Shown here: positions 16,285 through 25,533 of the stretch, in pieces | Layout of the letters: each line of letters begins with the position of its first letter | How positions within the stretch are numbered: position 1 is the stretch's first letter | Source: Streptococcus sp. oral taxon 431 | GTDB lineage: Bacteria; Bacillota; Bacilli; Lactobacillales; Streptococcaceae | Assembly (NCBI RefSeq): GCF_023115445.1 | Contig: NZ_JALDUI010000002.1 | Span: forward strand, 62,001-126,000 | Direction of reading: 5' to 3' | Length of the DNA: 64,000 bases | Notes under the pieces: generated by a model | Told to the model about the DNA's origin: nothing | Databases searched by the model: none | What the model saw: the letters and a program-made list of their open reading frames with translations, nothing else | Made by a program: the position numbers and the translations under genes

Positions 16285-19108
16285 GATGTAACTTTCCTTT
16301 CAAATAGTGTCCTGTGTAGCTGGCTTCGTTGGCCGCTACTTCTTCTGGAGTTCCTGTTGCGATGATGGTTCCACCGCCGACACCTCCTTCTGGGCCTAGG
16401 TCGATAATATGGTCTGCTGTTTTGATAACATCCAGATTGTGCTCAATGACGAGAACTGTATTGCCATCATCGACAAAGCGGGACAAAACGGTGAGTAGAC
16501 GAGCGATGTCCTCAGTATGCAAACCAGTTGTCGGTTCATCTAAAATGTAGAAAGACTTGCCTGTTGAGCGCTTGTGGAGTTCACTAGCCAACTTCATACG
16601 CTGGGCCTCTCCTCCAGAAAGTGTCGTAGCTGGTTGTCCCAAGGTCACATATCCTAGACCAACATCTTTGATGGTCTGAAGTTTGCGTTGAATTTTCGGA
16701 ATGTGTTGGAAAAATTCTACTGCATCGTTGACCGTCATATCCAAGACTTGCGAGATATTCTTTTCCTTGTAGTGAACTTCTAGGGTTTCACTATTGTAAC
16801 GAGTCCCATGACAGACTTCGCAAGCTACGTAAACATCTGGCAAGAAGTGCATCTCAATCTTGATAATCCCGTCACCCGAGCAGGCCTCACAGCGCCCACC
16901 CTTGACATTGAAACTGAAACGCCCCTTCTTATAGCCACGAATCTTGGCTTCATTTGTCTGGGCAAAAAGGTCACGTATATCGTCAAAAACTCCTGTATAA
17001 GTCGCAGGATTAGACCTCGGTGTTCGTCCAATTGGACTCTGGTCAATGTCTATCAGACGGTCGATATGTTCAATCCCTGTAATGGATTTAAACTTACCAG
17101 GCTTGTCTGAATTGCGATTGAGCTTTTGAGCAATGGCTTTTTTGAGGATACTGTTGATTAAGGTCGATTTCCCTGAACCAGATACACCAGTCACAGCGAT
17201 AAATTTTCCTAAGGGGAAGCGCGCAGTAATATTTTGTAGGTTGTTTTCACGCGCTCCTGTCACCTCAATAAAACGACCATTTCCAACACGGCGCTCTTCT
17301 GGCACTGGAATGGCACGTTTGCCTGACAAGTACTGGCCTGTGATAGACTTGCTGTTGCGAGCCACCTGTTTGGGCGTACCTGCAGCAACAATCTCCCCAC
17401 CAAATACTCCCGCACCGGGACCAACGTCAATCAGATAATCAGCCTCACGCATGGTATCTTCGTCATGTTCCACTACTATAAGAGTATTGCCCAAATCACG
17501 CATCTTTTTGAGACTGGCAATCAGACGGTCATTATCCCTCTGGTGAAGACCGATTGACGGCTCGTCTAGAATATAAAGAACACCTGATAGGTTAGAACCA
17601 ATCTGAGTCGCCAAGCGAATACGTTGGCTCTCCCCACCTGATAAAGTTCCTGCCGAGCGAGAAAGGGTTAGATAGTTGAGACCCACATTATTGAGGAAAG
17701 TCAAGCGGTCCTTGATTTCCTTGAGGATAGGACGAGCGATAATAGCTTCATTTTCAGATAGAGTTAGTTGATCAAGGACCTCCAAATGGTCTGCGATGGA
17801 GAGGTCTGAAATTTCTCCGATATGGAGCCCTTTTTCTCCCCCTACTCGAACAGATAAGGCTTGGTCATTGAGACGATAACCATGACAAGTGCCACAAGTC
17901 AGCTCGTTCATATAGAGACGCATCTGTGTACGAGTGTAGTCGCTATTGGTTTCATGATAGCGACGCTTGATATTTCCAAGCACTCCTTCAAATGGAATGT
18001 CGATATCACGAACTCCGCCGAATTCATTCTCATAGTGGAAATGGAATTCTTTCCCATCTGAACCATAGAAGATGAGATGTTTATCCGCCTCAGACAAGTC
18101 CTCAAAAGGCCTATCCATATCCACTCCAAAAGCTGTCATGGCTTGTTCCAGCATATTTGGATAATAGTTAGAAGAGATCGGATTCCAAGGCGCTAAGGCT
18201 CCCTCACGAAGAGTCTTACTAGCATCTGGTACGACTAAGTCCGTATCAACCTCTAGCTTGATCCCCAAACCATCACACTCACTACAGGAGCCAAACGGTG
18301 CATTGAAGGAGAAGAGACGGGGTTCTAGCTCTGGAACCGTAAATCCACATACTGGACAAGCATAGTGTTCTGAAAAGAGCAACTCTGAATCATCCATAGT
18401 ATCAATAACGACATAACCTTCAGCGATACGGAGAGCTGCTTCAATCGAATCGAAGAGACGACTACGGATACCTTCTTTGATAATGATACGGTCTACCACC
18501 ACATCAATGTTGTGTTGCTTATTCTTTTCAAGTTCAGGAACTTCAGTCACGTCGTAGACAACTCCATCGACACGGACACGGACGTAACCATCCTTTTGAA
18601 TCTTTTCAATCAGCGTCTTATGCTGACCCTTTTTCTTACGAATAACAGGAGCCAAAATCTGCAGACGCTGGCGCTCTGGCAATTCCAAAACCTTGTCTAC
18701 GATCTGTTCGACAGACGAAGCCTTGATAGCCCCATGTCCATTGATACAGTAGGGTGTCCCTACACGTGCATAGAGAAGACGTAGATAATCGTTGATTTCC
18801 GTCGTTGTTCCAACCGTCGAACGAGGATTTTTACTAGTCGTTTTCTGGTCAATGGAAATGGCAGGGCTGAGACCATCGATAGAGTCCACATCTGGCTTTT
18901 CCATATTGCCCAAGAACTGACGGGCATAGGCTGACAGACTCTCAACATAGCGACGCTGCCCTTCTGCATAAAGGGTATCAAAGGCTAAACTAGACTTTCC
19001 TGATCCAGATAGTCCCGTCACCACAACTAGCTTGTCACGCGGAATTTCCACATCAATATTTTTTAAATTATGGGCGCGTGCCCCATGGATGACAATCTTA
19101 TCTTGCAT
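16277..19108 (-). CDS. uvrA: Excinuclease ABC subunit UvrA
   Basis: UvrA is the damage-recognition ATPase of nucleotide excision repair. The protein has two ABC modules: Walker [17 protein letters not shown] near residue 30 with signature [11 protein letters not shown], and a second Walker [13 protein letters not shown] with [11 protein letters not shown]. Zinc-finger cysteines ([28 protein letters not shown]) are present. I chose ATG 19108 (943 residues, [14 protein letters not shown]), the family's normal start, rather than the upstream ATG at 19141, which overlaps the promoter -10 (19142-19147). The island attL lies 23 bp beyond that -10. Confidence 0.97.
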   Translation of the reverse strand: MQDKIVIHGARAHNLKNIDVEIPRDKLVVVTGLSGSGKSSLAFDTLYAEGQRRYVESLSAYARQFLGNMEKPDVDSIDGLSPAISIDQKTTSKNPRSTVGTTTEINDYLRLLYARVGTPYCINGHGAIKASSVEQIVDKVLELPERQRLQILAPVIRKKKGQHKTLIEKIQKDGYVRVRVDGVVYDVTEVPELEKNKQHNIDVVVDRIIIKEGIRSRLFDSIEAALRIAEGYVVIDTMDDSELLFSEHYACPVCGFTVPELEPRLFSFNAPFGSCSECDGLGIKLEVDTDLVVPDASKTLREGALAPWNPISSNYYPNMLEQAMTAFGVDMDRPFEDLSEADKHLIFYGSDGKEFHFHYENEFGGVRDIDIPFEGVLGNIKRRYHETNSDYTRTQMRLYMNELTCGTCHGYRLNDQALSVRVGGEKGLHIGEISDLSIADHLEVLDQLTLSENEAIIARPILKEIKDRLTFLNNVGLNYLTLSRSAGTLSGGESQRIRLATQIGSNLSGVLYILDEPSIGLHQRDNDRLIASLKKMRDLGNTLIVVEHDEDTMREADYLIDVGPGAGVFGGEIVAAGTPKQVARNSKSITGQYLSGKRAIPVPEERRVGNGRFIEVTGARENNLQNITARFPLGKFIAVTGVSGSGKSTLINSILKKAIAQKLNRNSDKPGKFKSITGIEHIDRLIDIDQSPIGRTPRSNPATYTGVFDDIRDLFAQTNEAKIRGYKKGRFSFNVKGGRCEACSGDGIIKIEMHFLPDVYVACEVCHGTRYNSETLEVHYKEKNISQVLDMTVNDAVEFFQHIPKIQRKLQTIKDVGLGYVTLGQPATTLSGGEAQRMKLASELHKRSTGKSFYILDEPTTGLHTEDIARLLTVLSRFVDDGNTVLVIEHNLDVIKTADHIIDLGPEGGVGGGTIIATGTPEEVAANEASYTGHYLKGKLHHE

Positions 19109-19170
19109 ATTACTTCTTTCTAGTTCATTGTTGCTTTCCATTATACCAAAAAAAGTGAAATTCTATTACC

Positions 19171-19196
19171 AAAAAAGCCGATTTTGTAGTATAATA
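19171..19196. other. attL (left 26-bp direct repeat)
   Basis: A6-GCCGATTTTGTAGTATAATA, identical to 31617-31642. The flanking bases differ (C here, G on the right), so the identity ends exactly at 26 bp. It contains a TATAAT on the plus strand. Confidence 0.93.
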
Positions 19197-19305
19197 AAAA
19201 ACTGCTTATTTTATGTTTCCTTAGGGCTTTCTAACCCTTATATCACGCGCTTTTTAACAAAAATCACTAATATTACTTTTTACTACTTGCTCCCCCAAAG
19301 TACGC

Positions 19306-19320
19306 AAAAAGGGGAGCAAA
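19306..19320 (+). other. Left copy of a 15-bp repeat, putative integrase arm site
   Basis: AAAAAGGGGAGCAAA occurs here 109 bp inside attL, and again at 31533-31547, 70 bp inside attR, in the same orientation. GGGGAGCAAA is also present at 31526-31535. Direct repeats near both ends of an element encoding a tyrosine recombinase are the expected form of arm-type binding sites. Binding itself is inferred. Confidence 0.55.
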
Positions 19321-19369
19321 AAAGCCCCACAAAAGGGCTAAAATTTGATGAGTTCAGCAGGCAAGATTT

Positions 19370-19394
19370 AGCACCCTTTGAAGGGTGCTTTTTA
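19370..19394 (+). terminator. Strong terminator at the island's left end
   Basis: AGCACCCTT and AAGGGTGCT form a 9-bp stem with a 2-nt tip (TG), followed by TTTTTA on the plus strand. No plus-strand gene precedes it. It would stop transcripts entering from the TATAAT inside attL before they run antisense into the toxin operon. A second hairpin, AGCCC/GGGCT, lies at 19323-19339. Confidence 0.8.
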
Positions 19395-19440
19395 TATAAG
19401 ATATTTTTATAAAAAAACTATCAACTACGAGCATTAATTT

Positions 19441-19833
19441 TTATTTCACATCAGAAATATACTCTTTAGCAAGACTGATAATATGTTCCCATAAATCAGG
19501 ATAGCTGTCTTTCAAATTGGAAATTTCTGGAACTCCTAAATTATTTTGATGGATGGTCATAAACTTACCACAACGAATATAGCATTCATCTTTAGTCAAC
19601 TTCAAAAGTGGATACATATTTTTTGTGACTTCAACATCAAACTTTGGATCGATATTTTTTTTATTGCTAATTGATGAAATTGGTAAAACAGTAAAATCAC
19701 TGAATCCTGATTCATTTTCAGCTTTTAAAATAAGGACTGGTCGAGCTTTATACTTTATCGAACTAGTGCTGACATCATAATATGGCATCCGTGAAGACTT
19801 TATAGTACCAACAAGAGAAGAATTATCCCGCAA
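19441..19833 (-). CDS. PemK/MazF-like toxin
   Basis: PemK/MazF toxins are ribosome-independent mRNA endonucleases. The conserved core YKARPVLILK is followed by FTVLPISS, and a later strand carries the IRCGKFMTIH segment. I propose a TTG start at 19833, 6 nt after AGGAGG (130 residues). An ATG-initiated frame extends to 19866. Either way it overlaps the 3' end of the upstream Panacea gene, so the antitoxin-toxin pair is translationally coupled. Similarity is at family level; catalytic residues are not certain. Confidence 0.75.
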   Translation of the reverse strand: MRDNSSLVGTIKSSRMPYYDVSTSSIKYKARPVLILKAENESGFSDFTVLPISSISNKKNIDPKFDVEVTKNMYPLLKLTKDECYIRCGKFMTIHQNNLGVPEISNLKDSYPDLWEHIISLAKEYISDVK

Positions 19834-20338
19834 GATAAACCTCCTCATTAAAGTCATCGAATTCATCTAAATACATATCATATTGATGGTCATAAACTCG
19901 GACTTTTTCCGCATCTTTTTTGATATCTTCTTTAGAAATGATTTTATTTCCGATTTCGCTATCGTTTAGACCATTACGGCTGTTTTTCCATGATAATTCT
20001 TCATGAGATAAATTTCTAAGATACCACGCATCATATTGACTGTATTTATTGATAACGCTCTCAATGATGTATTTATCTGTTTCACTCAGTGATGAGCTAT
20101 CACCATCGTAAGGAACATAGGATTGTTCAAAAAAATAGCGCAACTCTACAAGAACTGGTCCATGTACCCATCCCTCAAAATCGCTAGAAAAAAGGGGGGC
20201 ACCAGTTAAAGCAAAACTTTCACGTTGTGCGAAATACATCAACTTCTGTAATTTTAATTCTTGCGTTTCGAATCTTGAGTTAGACATTTGTTCATAAGCA
20301 TAAATCAAATATTTTGCGACATCAATTGTCTTGCTCAT
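19823..20338 (-). CDS. Panacea-domain (DUF4065/SocA-like) antitoxin
   Basis: A 171-residue protein with the Panacea/DUF4065 signature from the start: a DVAKYLIYAYE helix, KLQKLMYFAQRE (about residues 34-45), then FEGWVHGPVLVELRYFF (about 59-75). Panacea domains are promiscuous antitoxins that neutralise many unrelated toxins encoded next door, and several such pairs act as anti-phage abortive-infection systems. AAGGAGGAAG supports ATG 20338 over the upstream in-frame ATG at 20359. The toxin gene overlaps its 3' end. Confidence 0.85.
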   Translation of the reverse strand: MSKTIDVAKYLIYAYEQMSNSRFETQELKLQKLMYFAQRESFALTGAPLFSSDFEGWVHGPVLVELRYFFEQSYVPYDGDSSSLSETDKYIIESVINKYSQYDAWYLRNLSHEELSWKNSRNGLNDSEIGNKIISKEDIKKDAEKVRVYDHQYDMYLDEFDDFNEEVYLAG

Positions 20339-20367
20339 ATCTTCTTCCTCCTTAGTCATACAAATAA

Positions 20368-20458
20368 AAACACAAGTACCACATCTGTCACCTGTGTTTG
20401 TTTTTTTGTTAAATTATATAACCGTTTTTAATATAACTTTTTTTAAACTTTTTGTCAA
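20368..20458 (-). promoter_or_regulatory. Promoter and inverted repeat of the Panacea toxin-antitoxin operon
   Basis: TTGACA (20453-20458), a 17-bp spacer and TATATT (20430-20435) form a near-consensus minus-strand promoter. Between it and the start codon lies an inverted repeat, AAACACAGGT and ACTTGTGTTT (20368-20377/20390-20399), followed by T residues in the mRNA. It could be an operator or an attenuator. The rest of 20459-20760 holds no supported gene. Confidence 0.65.
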
Positions 20459-20760
20459 TGATTTTAATCATTTTTTGTAAACTAAATATGGTTATTTAGT
20501 TTTATATTATTGACGAAATATGTACATACTTTTCCATACTTTAATTTCTGATTGCTGATAGATATATTATACCATGAAGCGCGTGGGTTATGGGCTTATG
20601 ACCTCGCAAAAGCCCCCATATTCGTTTCTAAGGGCTTGTAGTTTATACATGGTGTTTTTAGTTGTCCAGTACGAAAATAAATCAAAATAGCAGGTAAATA
20701 TGGAGCCTATGCCTACATTTGCCTACTCACATGCTTCTAATTCTTGTAGTAAGGTTTAAT

Positions 20761-21180
20761 CTAAACAGTATTTTTCACTCTGGCCAAGTTTTCTAAAGCT
20801 TGCTTTCTAATTCTATATACGTTAACCTTGCTTATCTTCAACTCCTTACAAACCTGAGCCAAAGGGAGGTTATTCACATATAACATTGTCAATACTAACC
20901 ATTCCTCAATTTCATCTAACTGGTCTATTAAATCTATGACTTCTATACGCTCATTCACAATAGCGTTGAGCTGCTCTATTACCTCGTCTTTTAGTTGCAA
21001 GGTTTCAAGTAGCTTATTTTCAGTAGTATTTGTTTTGCTGGTTGTTACTCTTATGTCAGTTTGGTTAGATCCAGCTAATAGTCCATGGTTTAAACTGTCT
21101 AGCTTTAATTGCAATTTTTTAATGATCATATCTGACTTTTTACAATTCTTCAGCTTTTTCTCAATCTGTTCAACGTTCAC
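20761..21180 (-). CDS. DUF1492/ArpU-like phage late transcription regulator
   Basis: A 139-residue basic protein. The N-terminal half is helical and coiled (EQIEKKLKNCKKSD, DEVIEQLNAIVNERIEVIDLI). The C-terminal part is a sigma-70 region 4-like helix-turn-helix (LPLAQVCKELKISKVNVYRIRKQA, written here as LPLAQVCKELKIS plus KVNVYRIRKQA). It is the last gene of the replication-module side, where streptococcal phages and satellites place this regulator of late genes. The start is GTG with AAAGGAG 7 nt upstream. Targets are unknown. Confidence 0.75.
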   Translation of the reverse strand: MNVEQIEKKLKNCKKSDMIIKKLQLKLDSLNHGLLAGSNQTDIRVTTSKTNTTENKLLETLQLKDEVIEQLNAIVNERIEVIDLIDQLDEIEEWLVLTMLYVNNLPLAQVCKELKISKVNVYRIRKQALENLARVKNTV

Positions 21181-21358
21181 GCTGGGACTCCTTTATACTT
21201 TTTTTGTGGTTGGAAAAGGGATAATTGAGTAGTAGCTTTATCGATCAAAAAATCAAGCTAAACACTTAGTAAAACCACATGCTACCAACTTCAAAAACAT
21301 TTCAAAAAAGGAATTTTCTGCACAAACGAGGGCGGCGTTCTTGTACTTTAGCAAAATA

Positions 21359-21385
21359 TACCCCCGTCTAAAAATAAAGGGGGTA
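21359..21385. other. Inverted repeat in the DUF1492/zinc-ribbon gap
   Basis: TACCCCC, 13-nt spacer, GGGGGTA in a 321-bp gap (21181-21501) that otherwise shows no gene. On the minus strand it is followed by TATATTTTG, so it is either a weak terminator for the upstream genes or a regulator site for the DUF1492 gene. Confidence 0.45.
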
Positions 21386-21501
21386 GCTCTGCCTCCTGTC
21401 TCGTATTCATACATGTTTAGTATCTTGTAATTGAACTGTTGTAACTGTGATCTTTATTTTGATTTTTTTGAAAATGTTCCAAAAAACTACTTCATATTGT
21501 C

Positions 21502-22014
21502 TCACAATCTCAATCCATTCAGCCAAAAACTATCTCCTTTCTTGGTGTAGTTCACAAACTTTTGATAATGCTTATAATACTTGTCACGTTTCATATATTT
21601 TGGTCTTTCAGGAAAACCATCGAACATATATCCGCCACGTTTGGGACTCCAACCTGGTTCTACCTTTCTAGCTTCCCTCAGCGCAAGCTCCCAATAGTAT
21701 TGGCAATCTGTCTTACTTCGGTTCAGTGTTGATTTGTGTATTTTCTGGCATGATCCACAACCATATAGCAAAAATCTCTTATAGAGTTTTCTGCATCGAT
21801 TACCACAAATAGGACAGAGAAAGAAGTAGCGATTTCCTCCCTTAGTTCCTGGTATGCTTGCTAAATCAAAATGATCACGATCAAAGGTGATATACAGATT
21901 ATCTAGGTCTATTTCTAGTTTTCTACCGTCCAACTCAGCTATTCCATAACTAATATTCTTGCCTTTCATTGGCTTTATAAACGTTTCTATGGTTATTGAT
22001 TTTATAATTTCCAT
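21502..22014 (-). CDS. Satellite zinc-ribbon protein, function unknown
   Basis: A 170-residue basic protein with a clear four-cysteine zinc ribbon: CPICGNRC (about residues 71-78) and CGSC (about 90-93). The N-terminal half is beta-rich, and the C-terminus is lysine/tyrosine-rich (YMKRDKYYKHYQK). I do not recognise a named family. Its place between the replication genes and the late regulator suggests a nucleic-acid-binding role. RBS AAAGG is 11-15 nt before the ATG. Confidence 0.65.
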   Translation of the reverse strand: MEIIKSITIETFIKPMKGKNISYGIAELDGRKLEIDLDNLYITFDRDHFDLASIPGTKGGNRYFFLCPICGNRCRKLYKRFLLYGCGSCQKIHKSTLNRSKTDCQYYWELALREARKVEPGWSPKRGGYMFDGFPERPKYMKRDKYYKHYQKFVNYTKKGDSFWLNGLRL

Positions 22015-22107
22015 TCGTTCAAAATACCTTTATATAGAAAAACCCAAATCGATTGGGTTCAGTAGCAATGAAACCACAAAAAGAGGCTAGCGCCTCTCTT
22101 GATAGTT

Positions 22108-22641
22108 CTAGCTTTCTGTCTCTGCCACATAATCAGCAAGACCTTTATATTCGCCTTCTACGTCCAGCTTTTGGAGTAGGCTAATACTTTCATCGCCCAG
22201 CATTTCCAACGTACCAAAAGCGGTCATAGAGTCCATAGGGATAGGCTCATCAGAAAGCAAGCGATCAGCATAGTCTAATAGTTCTAGCTCGTAGTCTGTA
22301 ACCTTATTGAGCAAACTCTCAAAATCCTCTGACTCTTTGAGTTGAAGCACGCGCTCCCGTTTGTAACATTCTTCAAACGCTGCAGCCTCTCCTGGTTGTT
22401 TGTGGTAGTCTTTAAAGCTGTCACAAATACGCTTGAAAGTCTTGTTTAGCTTGTGATCTTCCACATACTCAGCAACAAGCGTGCCTTTATCCTTGTAGGT
22501 CAATGAGATTACAGGCTGGCAATATGTCCCAGTCATGTATCCCAGTAGCGCGTGACCTGCTACTTGAGCGGTCGCCTGATCACAAAAATAGTAAGTGAAA
22601 GTGAATGTTTTTGCTTTGTCTGAAAATGTTTTTAATGTCAT
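22108..22641 (-). CDS. Satellite-conserved hypothetical protein
   Basis: A 177-residue acidic protein with no recognised domain. The N-terminus is TLKTFSDKAKTFTFTYYFCD, a middle part is rich in charged helices, and the C-terminus is Asp/Glu-rich (LGDESISLLQKLDVEGEY). AGAGAGGAAA precedes the ATG. It is the first gene downstream of the iteron region, so it may be expressed with replication functions. Proteins of this type occur in streptococcal satellites as far as I recall, without known function. Confidence 0.6.
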   Translation of the reverse strand: MTLKTFSDKAKTFTFTYYFCDQATAQVAGHALLGYMTGTYCQPVISLTYKDKGTLVAEYVEDHKLNKTFKRICDSFKDYHKQPGEAAAFEECYKRERVLQLKESEDFESLLNKVTDYELELLDYADRLLSDEPIPMDSMTAFGTLEMLGDESISLLQKLDVEGEYKGLADYVAETES

Positions 22642-22692
22642 GTTGTTTTTTCCTCTCTTATTTTAAGGTAAATTATGTAATTTTTGCAATCT

Positions 22693-23001
22693 GTTGACCT
22701 TCTTTGGTATTTTGTTGACCTTCTAGGTAACATAGTTCACCCTTACTGCCACAAGGGTTTAGGTCACTTTGTTACCATGTTGACCTTCTTTTGAAGTCCT
22801 TGCCCTTATATATATAAATACTATTTTTTCCTATATAGAGAGTTAAAAAGAAGGTAACAAGGTCAACATAAAGGCTATAAAACTAGTGCTATCAAGGGTT
22901 TAGGATGTTGACCTTCTTTAAAACAAGGTCAACAAGAAGGTCAACAAATTTCGTAAAAACCCAGTCATATCAATGGTTTAGAGCGTTATGAGAAGGTCAA
23001 C
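22693..23001. other. Probable replication origin with iterons
   Basis: An 11-bp iteron GTTGACCTTCT occurs at 22693, 22714, 22779 and 22907 on the plus strand, and in inverse (AGAAGGTCAAC) at 22935 and 22991. Partial copies (AAGGTCAAC) lie at 22859 and 22925. CAAGGGTTTAGG is repeated at 22752 and 22893. An AT-rich core with TATATATAAATA lies at 22807-22840 between the two halves. The region directly follows the primase-helicase gene. PICI origins have this form: iterons on both sides of an AT-rich segment, bound by the island's Rep/helicase. Confidence 0.8.
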
Positions 23002-23002
23002 A

Positions 23003-24481
23003 TTATTCTTTTTTAGTTATAGCGTGATTTACTCGACCCAATTTAGGTCTCTCAAACTCCAACGGATCCAGTTTGTCAAAATCTTCAATCCTAACACGAG
23101 CTTTTTTAAGTTGATACTTATTAGGTGTTAACTGTTGTAGGTGTCTGATAGTATCTTTTCCTGCCCCGTAAACATTGGGCTTGGGTATGCCCATATCTTC
23201 AGCATAATGTTTCAGTGATCTGGTCAGTATAAAAACGGGTACCACGTCCAGCTCATGCCAACCTCTTTCCATGTATTCATGCTTAACCCATGAAAGTAAG
23301 TAGTCATTATCCTCTTGGTATTCTTCTAGCAGGTCTTTGACTGATTTAGGTTCGATAAAGTGAGTAAATGGCTCTTGATTGATAGCTTTGTATAGGGCAT
23401 ACTCTAGGACTTCCTTGTTTGCTAAAAACTCGTTTTTTATCCAAGGTTTTTCCTTTTCCCCATTAAAGTCCGCATTGAAAGGTACGATCATAATTCTACG
23501 ATACCAGCCTTTTGTCTTGTTCCCACCATTGGGGATATAGTTGCCTGAAAAGATGTTGAATAGCTTAAAAGTAGCTTCAAAAGCTGGCCGACCTTTTGGA
23601 TTGACTAGAACGGTGTCGCCACTAGTGATACTCATTAAATCCGACGGATTTTTTAAGTATTCGTTAGGTGCTTCATCCCCAATATTACAAACTTTGCCTA
23701 CCAGGGTTTCTAGGTTATGCTTTTCAGCAAACTGTGCAGGTTTTAAGGCTGATATATTGCTTTCTCCTATCAGATTGATAAGGAAGCGCTGAAATGTTCC
23801 CTTACCATTGTTACCGTCCCCGTAGAAGATAGCAAACTTATTTAGGGTATGGTTAGGGTTAATAGCTTCAAGTATAATCTGCCAAAATAGTGTTACCAGT
23901 TCACTGTCATTACAGGCGATTGAGTTTAACCAATCATCAAAGGTTTTACCTTCTCTATCTCTTGGAACATGTGTGGGCGCGTGGTAAGCCGTGCTTATCT
24001 TACTTGTAATTACATACTTAGGACTAAAAGGGAGTAGTTCCTTTGTTTTTAGGTTAATAATTCCATTTTTTACAGGGATAAGGTCAGCACTTTCTAAAGG
24101 CTTTTGTATCTTTGTCAGTGTTCTAACCATTAACTTAATCTGAGGCCACTCTCTGGGTTTAATTCTCACGTCAAAAGTCTTACACAAAAGATTGAAAAGA
24201 TCATTACTAGCGGTATAGATACCTTCATCTAAATCATAGATATAGAGTAGGCTATAATCAGCTATGTTGCTCTTGCTGATAAAAGTAAACGTGACAATCT
24301 CGCTCAGTATTTTAGCTACTGTGAATGTTTGGGGCATAGCAACCTTTTCAGTAACGTCCCCTGTGGACTCGTTTACCTTTGTTTCGGTATGTTCTGCCCG
24401 CCATTCTTCACCAGCTTTAAAGATACGATTTTCTAATTCCTTCATCGTTCTAGAAGGCTGTTCTTGTTCTCTCACCTCCAA
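23003..24481 (-). CDS. D5/P4-type replicative helicase (SF3)
   Basis: About 492 residues. Walker A GDGNNGKGT (about residues 221-229) and downstream NIGDEAPNEY and NIFSGNYIPNGG (Walker B/sensor region) mark the D5 N-terminal-plus-SF3 helicase family of phage and plasmid primase-helicases. In satellites this protein binds the adjacent iterons and unwinds the origin. The start is uncertain: TTG 24481 opens the frame given here, an ATG occurs at residue 13, and the open frame continues upstream without a normal start. Coupling to the preceding primase gene is likely. Confidence 0.85.
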   Translation of the reverse strand: MEVREQEQPSRTMKELENRIFKAGEEWRAEHTETKVNESTGDVTEKVAMPQTFTVAKILSEIVTFTFISKSNIADYSLLYIYDLDEGIYTASNDLFNLLCKTFDVRIKPREWPQIKLMVRTLTKIQKPLESADLIPVKNGIINLKTKELLPFSPKYVITSKISTAYHAPTHVPRDREGKTFDDWLNSIACNDSELVTLFWQIILEAINPNHTLNKFAIFYGDGNNGKGTFQRFLINLIGESNISALKPAQFAEKHNLETLVGKVCNIGDEAPNEYLKNPSDLMSITSGDTVLVNPKGRPAFEATFKLFNIFSGNYIPNGGNKTKGWYRRIMIVPFNADFNGEKEKPWIKNEFLANKEVLEYALYKAINQEPFTHFIEPKSVKDLLEEYQEDNDYLLSWVKHEYMERGWHELDVVPVFILTRSLKHYAEDMGIPKPNVYGAGKDTIRHLQQLTPNKYQLKKARVRIEDFDKLDPLEFERPKLGRVNHAITKKE

Positions 24482-24524
24482 GATTTCACTTTTTAGGTTT
24501 TCTAATTCTTCTAGTTCTATGGTT

Positions 24525-25385
24525 CTACCCTCTCTTTCTGTATTCTGCCCGTGCTATGCTACTGAATGTACGATCTAGTTCCTCGATTGGTAAAGGTTCA
24601 GCCGTCACGCTATTGGCTATCTTTGTAAGTTCGTAGGCGGTTTCTAGATCACAATCAACCCACTTATTAAAGAGTAAGCCTACAAATCGTGTAAGTGCCA
24701 CGTTACGCCCTCCCTCGTCTCCAAATCCGTTGAAAAGCGTGTCAATGATTCTCATGGTCATTGATCTCTGGCCACTCGTTCTGGGTGTGAATTTTCCAGT
24801 AGTTTCTTGCTTCGCTCTTGGTTCAACCTTGGGGACTGGATAATCTAGGCCGTGCTCGACAATTTTCTGATATTCTGATGGTTCTCCTGTTGTTACTGGT
24901 AGCCCTTGGAGTTGTGACCAGGTCAGACTGGCCATGTCAAAGGATATCCCTATCTTGTCCGCTATCTCCTTGACTACCTGCTTATAGGTTGCCTCATTCA
25001 TCACGTTGTCAGGCTTCACCACAAGGCGAAAACGGGGCTTTTCTAAACAATGTTTGATAGTGGGGTATAAAATATAGGAGTAGCCAAACAAGGCGCTAGA
25101 AACGGCTTCTATGAAGTCCTCAGACGTGCCCTGTATATCGTCATAATCAAGAAAAATCAAATCCCGATAGATTAGACTGGAGTTGTTTCGCTTGTAACTG
25201 CCATTCTTTTCTGGTGTCACTTTCCCACTGATACAGTAAGGCGCTTGTGTACGTTTAAATTCTTCAATGTTTGCCCCTTCAGGGACTACCAAAGGCTTAA
25301 AGCGTTCAATGTACTGGAACGGCTCAATCTTATCAAATGGATAGACAAGATTACTCTGAAAGCCTTTAGCCTCATAAATTGTCAT
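24525..25385 (-). CDS. AEP-type primase with PriCT domain
   Basis: A 286-residue protein. LIFLDYDDI (about residues 76-84) supplies the acidic catalytic pair of archaeo-eukaryotic primases, followed by LYPTIKHCLEKPRFRLVV. The C-terminal helical PriCT-like domain spans about 205-280 (EGGRNVALTRFVGLLF). With the SF3 helicase downstream it forms the two-gene replication module typical of streptococcal satellites. Its ATG is separated by a single base from the stop codon of the small lysine-rich ORF upstream. Confidence 0.8.
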   Translation of the reverse strand: MTIYEAKGFQSNLVYPFDKIEPFQYIERFKPLVVPEGANIEEFKRTQAPYCISGKVTPEKNGSYKRNNSSLIYRDLIFLDYDDIQGTSEDFIEAVSSALFGYSYILYPTIKHCLEKPRFRLVVKPDNVMNEATYKQVVKEIADKIGISFDMASLTWSQLQGLPVTTGEPSEYQKIVEHGLDYPVPKVEPRAKQETTGKFTPRTSGQRSMTMRIIDTLFNGFGDEGGRNVALTRFVGLLFNKWVDCDLETAYELTKIANSVTAEPLPIEELDRTFSSIARAEYRKRG

Positions 25386-25386
25386 A

Positions 25387-25533
25387 CTATCGCCCCTTTT
25401 TGCGTTTTTTCTTCAGTTTCTTCAGTTGTTTCCGTTCTTTGAGTTGCTTCAACTTTGGGAGTCTGTCCTTGGTTTTATCTTCCTGGGCTAACTTCATACC
25501 CTCATAAGCTGGTTCTGTCATGTATCTACCCAT
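25387..25533 (-). CDS. Small lysine-rich protein (48 residues)
   Basis: A short ORF, ATG 25533 to TAG 25387. It starts MGRYMTEPAYEGMKLAQ and ends in a highly basic helix (QLKKLKKKRKKGR). It overlaps the excisionase-like gene by 8 bp, and its stop is one base before the primase ATG, so the tight packing supports translation. It may bind nucleic acid; no family is recognised. Confidence 0.6.
   Translation of the reverse strand: MGRYMTEPAYEGMKLAQEDKTKDRLPKLKQLKERKQLKKLKKKRKKGR

Noticed and set aside
20574..20690. 38-codon plus-strand ORF (MKRVGYGLMTSQ...)
   Set aside because: No ribosome binding site, lies in the promoter gap upstream of the toxin-antitoxin operon, and no recognised similarity.
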